This document shows positions 5,879 to 10,839 of a DNA stretch of 10,839 bases, piece after piece; position 1 is the first letter of the stretch, and each line of letters starts with the position of its first letter. The notes under the pieces are model-generated. The model was given only the letters and a program-made list of their open reading frames with translations, ran no database searches and had not been told where the DNA came from. Source of the DNA: Candidatus Gastranaerophilales bacterium HUM_12 (lineage in GTDB: Bacteria > Cyanobacteriota > Vampirovibrionia > Gastranaerophilales > Gastranaerophilaceae). The stretch spans positions 1,115 to 11,953 of the forward strand of contig DABJ01000003.1 of the NCBI GenBank assembly GCA_002102825.1. The letters run 5' to 3'. A program made the translations under genes and the position numbers.

Positions 5879-6997
5879 GTGCAAAATATTGTAGTCGGTG
5901 CAGGGTTTTCAGGAGCAGCTATTGCGTATTTGTTAGCTGAAGAATTAAATCAAAAAGTTATTATAATTGATAAAAAGGACCACATTGCTGGGAATAGCTA
6001 TGATTATCGTGATGAAAACGGTATTATGATTCACAAATATGGTTCTCATATTTTTCATACAAATAATGAAAAAGTTTGGGCTTTTTTGAAAAAGTTTACT
6101 TCTTTTAGCACTTATATGCATGAGGTAGTTGGTATTTTAGATGGCATAGAAGCTCATATTCCGTTCAATTTTAATACCTTGTATCAAGTATTTCCAGAAT
6201 CAATGGCTAAAAGATTAGAAGAAAAACTATTAAAAACTTTTGAATATAATAAAAAAGTCCCAATTTTAGAATTTCAAAAACAAGATGATGAAGATTTAAA
6301 ATATTTAGCAAATTATGTTTATGAAAAAATATTCTTAAATTATACAACTAAACAATGGGGTGTTTCTCCAAAAGACGTAGATGGTGCTGTAACTGCCAGA
6401 GTTCCCGTATTTTTGAGTAAAGATAATAGATATTTTCAAGATAAATATCAAGGTATCCCTTTAGATGGTTATACAAGTGTTGTTGAAAAAATGCTAAATC
6501 ACCCAAATATCGACATTTATTTAAAAACAGATTTTAATGAATATAAAAAATCATATCCTGAATTAGTAAAAAGTGCTAGAATTTTTTACACAGGTTCAAT
6601 TGATGAATTCTTTGATTACAAATTTGGGCAATTGCCATATAGAAGTGTTAATTTTAAATTTGAAACTTATGATAGAGAATTTTATCAATCTCATGCATGT
6701 GTAAATTATCCAAATAATTATGATTTTACAAGGATTCACGAATACAAACATTACTTACAAGATAAATCTTCAAAGACTGTAATTGCTAAAGAATATTCTG
6801 AGTTTTTTGAACTTGGCAAAAATGAAAGATATTATCCAATCGCAAGTGAAGATAATGCAAAATTGTATGACAAATACTTAGAAGAAGCTAAAAAAGTTAA
6901 AAATATTTATTTCTTAGGTCGTTTAGGTGATTACAAATATTATAATATGGATCAAGCGATAGCAAGAGCTATTGAACTTTTTGAGGAGATAAAATAA
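5879..6997 (+). CDS. glf: UDP-galactopyranose mutase
   Basis: This 372-residue flavoenzyme interconverts UDP-galactopyranose and UDP-galactofuranose in the cytoplasm, supplying Galf for surface glycans. The FAD-binding Rossmann motif is GAGFSG at residues 7-12, followed by IIIDKKDHIAGNSYD and the conserved KYGSHIFHT block. In the middle, TTKQWGVSPKDV and ARVPVFLSKDNRYF match the active-site region of the family. YTGSIDEFFDYKFGQLPYRS, then a YYPIAS segment, and near the C-terminus GRLGDYKYYNMDQAI, which closes over FAD, are also typical. Length agrees with bacterial enzymes (about 370-390 residues). The start is GTG with GGAGGG six bases upstream. The stop overlaps the start of the glycosyltransferase gene (TAATG), a strong sign of coupled translation. 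The gene appears complete, with no oddities in its motifs. Confidence 0.97.
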   Translation: MQNIVVGAGFSGAAIAYLLAEELNQKVIIIDKKDHIAGNSYDYRDENGIMIHKYGSHIFHTNNEKVWAFLKKFTSFSTYMHEVVGILDGIEAHIPFNFNTLYQVFPESMAKRLEEKLLKTFEYNKKVPILEFQKQDDEDLKYLANYVYEKIFLNYTTKQWGVSPKDVDGAVTARVPVFLSKDNRYFQDKYQGIPLDGYTSVVEKMLNHPNIDIYLKTDFNEYKKSYPELVKSARIFYTGSIDEFFDYKFGQLPYRSVNFKFETYDREFYQSHACVNYPNNYDFTRIHEYKHYLQDKSSKTVIAKEYSEFFELGKNERYYPIASEDNAKLYDKYLEEAKKVKNIYFLGRLGDYKYYNMDQAIARAIELFEEIK

Positions 6998-8073
6998 TGC
7001 CAAAAGTTTCAGTACTTGTTCCTGTTTATAATGTTGAGAGATATCTTAGAGAATGTTTAGATAGTATTGTAAATCAAACATTGAAAGATATTGAAATTAT
7101 TTGTATAAATGATGGTTCTAAAGATTCTTCATTATCAATATTAGAAGAATATGCAAAAAATGATTCTCGAATAAAAATTATTGATAAATCTAATTCCGGT
7201 TATGGTATTTCAATGAATATAGGACTTGATAATGCGACAGGTGATTATGTTGGAATAATTGAGTCTGACGATTTCGCAGATTTAGGTATGTTTGAAACTC
7301 TTTATAATATGGCAGTTGAAAATAATGTAGACCTTGTAAAATCTGACTGGTATTGTTATTGGACAAAAAATAATTCTGATATCAAAGCAAATGCAATATC
7401 AAAAGAGTTGTCAAACCGTGTTTTTAGTACAAAAGATGAACCTTTTGTTTTGAAAATGCAACCTGCTATTTGGAGTGGAATTTATAAAAGGGAGTTTTTA
7501 AAAGAAAATGATGTAAGGTTTTTAGAAACTCCGGGGGCAAGTTATCAAGATACAGGTTTTTATTTCAAGGCAATGATGCAAGCAAAATCTGTTATTTTTA
7601 CTACAGAAGCTTTTTTGCATTATCGTCAGGATAATTTGAATTCATCTGTAAATAATAAAAATAAAGTTTATTGTATTTGTGACGAGTATAAGGAAATTGA
7701 ACGATATATCAAAGCTAACCAACATTTAGTTGAATCATTTTTAGAATACTCTTATGCTTGTCGTTATAAGGCTTATGATTGGACGGTTTATCGAATTTCG
7801 GAAAAATTTATTCCTGATTTTATAGATAATTTCGCGCGAGAATTCAAAGAAATTGAAAAGAGTGAAGTTTTGGGAAAATATTTTTATTCACAAGTAAATA
7901 AAAAAGATTTTGATTTGTTATTGAATAATACAAATAAATTTTGTAAGATTTTTCTGAGAAAAATCTTTTTTAGAAAAATAAGAAATTTTCGCAAAAAGTT
8001 GATTTCAGTGAATTTTAATTCAAGCAGAAAAAGTTTAGTTTTATTTGGAAAGCAAATTTGGTGCGAAAAATAA
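6997..8073 (+). CDS. GT2 family glycosyltransferase
   Basis: This 358-residue protein begins with the GT-A fold signature VSVLVPVYNVERYLRECLDS (residues 4-23), then IICINDGSKDSS, and carries the metal/nucleotide-binding acidic motif ESDDF at 89-93 (D91, D92). The conserved WSGIYKREFL and YQDTGFY segments mark the acceptor side and likely catalytic base region. The last 50 residues are rich in Lys/Arg and aromatics (for example FLRKIFFRKIRNFRKK) and probably form an amphipathic membrane-binding tail. ATG 6997 overlaps the glf stop codon, with GAGGAGAT upstream. Such enzymes transfer a sugar from a nucleotide donor to a glycan or lipid-linked acceptor at the inner face of the membrane. Coupling to glf makes UDP-galactofuranose a reasonable donor guess, but GT2 sequence alone does not fix specificity. 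Confidence 0.92.
   Translation: MPKVSVLVPVYNVERYLRECLDSIVNQTLKDIEIICINDGSKDSSLSILEEYAKNDSRIKIIDKSNSGYGISMNIGLDNATGDYVGIIESDDFADLGMFETLYNMAVENNVDLVKSDWYCYWTKNNSDIKANAISKELSNRVFSTKDEPFVLKMQPAIWSGIYKREFLKENDVRFLETPGASYQDTGFYFKAMMQAKSVIFTTEAFLHYRQDNLNSSVNNKNKVYCICDEYKEIERYIKANQHLVESFLEYSYACRYKAYDWTVYRISEKFIPDFIDNFAREFKEIEKSEVLGKYFYSQVNKKDFDLLLNNTNKFCKIFLRKIFFRKIRNFRKKLISVNFNSSRKSLVLFGKQIWCEK
7945..7971 (+). other. perfect inverted repeat with T run inside the GT2 gene
   Basis: AAGATTTTTCT (7945-7955) and AGAAAAATCTT (7957-7967) are exact reverse complements around a single G, followed by T7968-T7971. As RNA this is a 10-bp hairpin with a three-base loop and a U run, shaped like an intrinsic terminator but within coding sequence. 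It encodes part of the basic tail, so composition alone may explain it. Confidence 0.4.
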
Positions 8074-8125
8074 TTATTTAACACTCCCTTGAATTTTTTT
8101 GAATAATTTAATAATATATAAAGAA

Positions 8126-8866
8126 ATGATGAAAGAGTTTGATTATAAAGAATTTGCAAATGTTTTGAGGTTTCAAGTCCGTGGGCTTGTACCGGAACAG
8201 TTTAAAGATAAAGAACAAGCTTTACAAAGTCTTATTTTTGAAGAAGCAAAGTATTTTGGTCAAAAATTTAGTAAGTTTGATTTGATTGATAGTTTAAGAT
8301 GTTCAACTATTATTCAAGTTATTGGAGAATGGTCATTTCACAAGTATATAGATTGTTGTATTGGCGGTGTTCCGGAGGAGTTAAAATCTTCAATCGTTCA
8401 TAACGTTAATGAAGACATATTTAATTCTCTTATAAAAATTTCTGAGCTTCAAGGTTCGGAGTCTCAAGACATTCCAATAAAAGGTTCAATTCTTGCTAAC
8501 ATTGAAACTTTAGTGAAGAAATCTTATAAAACACAATTAGAAAATTTACGAAATGAAGATAAAATTAGTGATATCTGTTATAAAAAGACGATAAAATCAA
8601 ATAATTTTAAAGATTTAGAGAAAAATCAAGATAAGTTTTTTGATGATGTCCATTCTGTTCCGGTTTCAATTTGGGATATAATTAAAGCTGAACCTTTTGT
8701 GTCTTTGGCTTACATTGTTACATTACCGATTACCTTTTTCGCATTTATTGTTGCTACTTATAATAGAGAAATACTATTTGCAATATTTATATTAATTATC
8801 TTTTGTATTTTATTGTGGCGTTTTCTTACAAGAACTGTTGGGATTTTATTCAAAACCGCCAAATAA
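8126..8866 (+). CDS. protein of unknown function with C-terminal transmembrane hairpin
   Basis: I do not recognise this family. The product is 246 residues from ATG 8126; an upstream in-frame TTG at 8099 would add nine residues, and neither start has a strong ribosome site. The first 185 residues are soluble and mainly helical, with segments such as LVPEQFKDKEQALQSLIFEEAKYF and IGEWSFHKYIDCCIGGVPEEL. They contain a CC pair but no catalytic motif I can name. Two hydrophobic helices follow (about 191-211 and 216-236) with a short NRE turn, then a basic end. The shape suggests a cytoplasmic domain anchored by a C-terminal hairpin. It lies 52 bp after the GT2 gene and may belong to the same transcript. 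It runs convergently to queF, with stop codons only 3 bases apart. An accessory role in glycan assembly is possible but unsupported. Confidence 0.7.
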   Translation: MMKEFDYKEFANVLRFQVRGLVPEQFKDKEQALQSLIFEEAKYFGQKFSKFDLIDSLRCSTIIQVIGEWSFHKYIDCCIGGVPEELKSSIVHNVNEDIFNSLIKISELQGSESQDIPIKGSILANIETLVKKSYKTQLENLRNEDKISDICYKKTIKSNNFKDLEKNQDKFFDDVHSVPVSIWDIIKAEPFVSLAYIVTLPITFFAFIVATYNREILFAIFILIIFCILLWRFLTRTVGILFKTAK

Positions 8867-8869
8867 AAA

Positions 8870-9775
8870 TTAACCTTGTTTAAAATTGTTTCTTGCATAT
8901 TGAGTTAAATCAAGAAGGTTGTAAGCATCTTCTACTGTGCAATTTTTACTCCAACGTGCCGGACAGATATCTATTCCGCCTCTTCTTGTATATAATGCGC
9001 AAACGAATAATTCATCACCTTTGTTTAATTTGTCAAGAAGTCTTTTATAAATCATTTCGCAACATTCTTCATGAAAATGATATTCAGAACGAAAAGAAAT
9101 TAAATATTTTATCAAGCTTTCTTCTTTAATATGTTTGTTTGATTTGTAATAGATGAAGACATCTCCGAAGTCTGGTTGGTGGGTAACTCTGCAATTGGAA
9201 CGAAGAGAATCAAACATTAGATAATGTTTTTGCGGGGTTGTTGTTTCATCTGCTTCAATTAGTTCCGGTGCTTCTTTGAATTTTTCAATGATTGTCGCTT
9301 TTTGGTCAATGAATTCAATTAAATTATCGAAGTTATTGAAAATATTTATTTTAGGTGAATTGTTGTCTAAAAAATTTACTTGAACTTCAGTGTTTAACTT
9401 TTTACTTAAATCTTGTTCAATAAAATCTTTACATTTACTTAGACATTCATCTATTGTTATTCCAAGGCGGGTCATATTGAAAGAATTAAGATAGAGTTTT
9501 AGGGATTTTGATTCAACGATAAATTCACTTGTACAATTGTATTTTATTTTTAAAAGTCTTGTTACAGGAATTCCGTTTTGTGTCATTGCTGAGAATTCAT
9601 AAGCATGCCAAATATCCCAACCAACAAATGGTAAATTGTTGTTATCAATATTGTATTGTTGTCTGTTTTCAAATCGAGGAACGGCAACAAGTAATGACGG
9701 GTCATAAGTTTCGCTTCCATCTGTTCTTTTCCCTAAAAATTTTGCCGCAATTTCTTCTGTTTGATTGGTTTGCAT
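8870..9775 (-). CDS. queF: NADPH-dependent 7-cyano-7-deazaguanine (preQ0) reductase, long type II form
   Basis: QueF reduces the nitrile of preQ0 to preQ1 in queuosine tRNA biosynthesis, a cytoplasmic NADPH-dependent reaction. The product has 301 residues, matching the long bimodular type II form (E. coli 282) rather than the short type I. The NADPH-binding motif ESKSLKLY is at 88-95. The nucleophilic cysteine is C195 in SNCRVTHQPDFGDV, with D202 seven residues later, and H235-E236 lie in YHFHEEC; the spacing matches E. coli C190, D197, H229 and E230. The C-terminus has TRRGGIDICP, where DINP is usual. I chose ATG 9775 because AGGAGAGGG (9781-9789) is five bases upstream; an upstream in-frame TTG at 9808 has no such support. 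It follows the minus-strand 165-residue gene by 38 bases and is probably co-transcribed. No other preQ0 genes are in the window. Confidence 0.95.
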   Translation of the reverse strand: MQTNQTEEIAAKFLGKRTDGSETYDPSLLVAVPRFENRQQYNIDNNNLPFVGWDIWHAYEFSAMTQNGIPVTRLLKIKYNCTSEFIVESKSLKLYLNSFNMTRLGITIDECLSKCKDFIEQDLSKKLNTEVQVNFLDNNSPKINIFNNFDNLIEFIDQKATIIEKFKEAPELIEADETTTPQKHYLMFDSLRSNCRVTHQPDFGDVFIYYKSNKHIKEESLIKYLISFRSEYHFHEECCEMIYKRLLDKLNKGDELFVCALYTRRGGIDICPARWSKNCTVEDAYNLLDLTQYARNNFKQG

Positions 9776-9780
9776 AATTT

Positions 9781-9789
9781 CCCTCTCCT
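9781..9789 (-). promoter_or_regulatory. ribosome binding site deciding the queF start
   Basis: On the reverse strand AGGAGAGGG lies five bases before ATG 9775-9773. It supports this start rather than the upstream TTG. Confidence 0.75.
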
Positions 9790-9813
9790 TTTTAATATTG
9801 TATAACAAAGTTC

Positions 9814-10311
9814 TTAAAATAGACTTTCAATAAAATCTTCTGCCCTATCTGCAATTGATTGGTTTATAAATGACATAACTTTCCTTTGTTGTTCTGTCAA
9901 ATCATTAGATTTTGATAACTTTCGAGTCAATCTTGCCATAAAATCGACCATTGGTAAAATTTCTCTTTCATCAAACATAATTTCATAATTATTTATATCA
10001 AAAGAAGAAGATGTTGCTGGGAGAAAATCGTCTTTGACGTCAAATCTTTTCATGTGAAGTTCAAATTTATCAGGGTTAACTCTATCAATGCAGTTGAATT
10101 GATAGCAAGGTCTACATTTTGAAAGAGTTTTTTGAAAATCTTCTAAGTCATTTCCTTGAGCATCATTTGTAAGGTTGCATTTCATTTTGATTTCCGTGTA
10201 AAATTTTTTCCCTTGTTTTAATTTTCTATCTTCACCTAAATATGTGCCAAATTTTGAATAAGCTTTTTTGCCAATATAGAGATTATTTATTCCAGTAAAT
10301 GATATGTCCAA
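9814..10311 (-). CDS. small protein of unknown function upstream of queF
   Basis: This 165-residue protein starts at TTG 10311, with AAGGAGAT at the ideal distance on the reverse strand. I do not recognise its family. It begins MDISFTGINNLYIGKKAYSK, is basic and beta-rich in its first half, and has cysteines C45, C66, C69 and C74. The last three are in a CX2CX4C arrangement (CRPCYQFNC) that could bind metal but may be chance. The C-terminal 50 residues form helices (MVDFMARLTRKL, then EQQRKVMSFINQSIADRAEDF). There is no signal peptide or membrane segment, so it is probably cytoplasmic. The gene lies 38 bases upstream of queF in the same direction, so it is probably the first gene of a two-gene operon. 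Proximity to queF alone does not show a role in tRNA modification. The similar FTGI-type opening seems familiar from related gut bacteria, but I cannot confirm it. Confidence 0.75.
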   Translation of the reverse strand: MDISFTGINNLYIGKKAYSKFGTYLGEDRKLKQGKKFYTEIKMKCNLTNDAQGNDLEDFQKTLSKCRPCYQFNCIDRVNPDKFELHMKRFDVKDDFLPATSSSFDINNYEIMFDEREILPMVDFMARLTRKLSKSNDLTEQQRKVMSFINQSIADRAEDFIESLF

Positions 10312-10316
10312 TTGTT

Positions 10317-10324
10317 ATCTCCTT
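10317..10324 (-). promoter_or_regulatory. ribosome binding site deciding a TTG start
   Basis: On the reverse strand AAGGAGAT lies five bases before TTG 10311-10309. There is no in-frame ATG close by, so this strong site makes the TTG the likely start of the 165-residue gene. Confidence 0.75.
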
Positions 10325-10373
10325 ACTAATGTTGATATTAATAAGTCCAATAAAAATTATTTTTGCTAGCCTC

Positions 10374-10401
10374 TTTACAATATCAGAAAAAGTATTATAA
10401 T
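10374..10401 (+). promoter_or_regulatory. sigma70-type promoter upstream of the SemiSWEET-like gene
   Basis: TTTACA (10374-10379) and a perfect TATAAT (10396-10401) are separated by 16 bases. The expected start near 10408 would give a leader of about 95 bases before ATG 10503. The reverse strand also contains a TATAAT here, without a good -35, so the minus-strand operon may start in the same area. Confidence 0.6.
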
Positions 10402-10502
10402 GATTTTGAAAGTATTAAATGTATAGAGTACACTAATAATTTTATTATCTGCACGAATATATCATTTAACATTCTATAGACGAATTTCAAAGGAGATAAA
10501 TT

Positions 10503-10814
10503 ATGAGTATATTTGAAGCTGGAATGATGATTTGTTTTGGGGTAAGTTGGCCATTAGCTGCATATAAGACATATAAATGTAAGTGCGTACATGGTAAGAG
10601 TATATATTTTTCAATGTTAATTATGCTAGGGTATATTTGCGGAATTACTCACAAACTACTATATTCTCGAGATGTTGTAATTTGGTTGTATATTATAAAT
10701 ATGGCATTTTTGCTGACGGATATGATTTTGTGGTACAGATATAGAAACAATCCTGCACCTGTTACAGTTCAAGTTGAAGATGAAACTGTTATTAATGAAG
10801 AAGTAGAAGTTTAA
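10503..10814 (+). CDS. three-helix membrane protein, SemiSWEET/PQ-loop-like
   Basis: This 103-residue protein has three predicted transmembrane helices (about 4-22, 34-52 and 58-79) and an acidic cytoplasmic-type tail (VQVEDETVINEEVEV). The first helix ends in SWPLAAYK, where the WP fits the PQ-loop position, and is followed by a basic loop with HGKS. Size, three-helix topology and the WP motif resemble bacterial SemiSWEET half-transporters, which dimerise to pass small sugars or related solutes. The match is by appearance only and the family remains uncertain. The start ATG has AAGGAGAT at 10490-10497, five bases upstream. A good promoter lies about 100 bp before it. Following the gene, GGAGAAGAGG at 10822-10831 hints at another gene just past the window edge. 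No substrate can be inferred from neighbours. Confidence 0.65.
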   Translation: MSIFEAGMMICFGVSWPLAAYKTYKCKCVHGKSIYFSMLIMLGYICGITHKLLYSRDVVIWLYIINMAFLLTDMILWYRYRNNPAPVTVQVEDETVINEEVEV

Positions 10815-10839
10815 TATATTTGGAGAAGAGGCGAGTTGA

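Noticed and set aside
8099..8126. Earlier TTG start for the TM-hairpin gene
   Set aside because: No Shine-Dalgarno is visible before TTG 8099, and the double ATG at 8126 is more plausible, though not proven.
10815..10839. Start of another gene at TTG 10836 behind GGAGAAGAGG
   Set aside because: Only a ribosome-site-like sequence and one codon are inside the window, so no coding claim can be made.
1..10839. CRISPR array, insertion sequence, phage or toxin-antitoxin module
   Set aside because: No regularly spaced direct repeats, transposase motifs, terminal inverted repeats or phage genes were seen.

Overview
This is an AT-rich window (about 30% GC by eye) from a bacterium that uses ATG, GTG and TTG starts and Shine-Dalgarno sites of the GGAG type. 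The best clue to its identity is a compact operon carrying a Ycf46-type AAA+ ATPase, a Ycf35 (DUF1257)-like protein and a DUF2997 protein. This trio is best known from cyanobacteria and plastids. Low GC, an anaerobe-type radical SAM activase and no visible photosynthesis genes fit a non-photosynthetic relative of cyanobacteria, such as a gut Gastranaerophilales/Vampirovibrionia (Melainabacteria) lineage. That placement is inference, not proof.

Layout. (1) Positions 1-228, minus strand: the first 76 codons of aroA (EPSP synthase), running off the left edge. (2) Positions 301-5004, plus strand: five closely spaced genes: a membrane-anchored helix-hairpin-helix protein, an NrdG-like 4Fe-4S radical SAM activase, the Ycf46-type AAA+ ATPase, a large protein with a repeated Ycf35-like module, and a small DUF2997 protein. 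(3) Positions 5031-5117: tRNA-Ser(GGA), apparently with its own promoter inside the last codons of the DUF2997 gene. (4) Positions 5276-5632: the remnant of a secreted surface protein, with a signal peptide and an in-frame TGA. (5) Positions 5879-8073: UDP-galactopyranose mutase (glf) and a GT2 glycosyltransferase overlapping by one base (TAATG), so a galactofuranose glycan step is likely. A tail-anchored protein of unknown function (8126-8866) follows. (6) Positions 10311-8870, minus strand: a two-gene operon of a small unrecognised protein and queF (queuosine biosynthesis). (7) Positions 10503-10814, plus strand: a three-helix membrane protein resembling SemiSWEET/PQ-loop half-transporters, behind a good sigma70-type promoter.

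The most interesting part is the five-gene operon. An AAA+ motor, a repeat-expanded Ycf35-like partner, a tiny DUF2997 protein, a radical SAM activase with no glycyl-radical substrate nearby, and a membrane protein with a DNA-binding-type HhH domain look like one multi-component machine. Its biochemical role is not known to me. If the host is non-photosynthetic, the role cannot depend on photosynthesis, although Ycf46 has been linked to photosynthesis in cyanobacteria. The other genes are mostly housekeeping or envelope functions.
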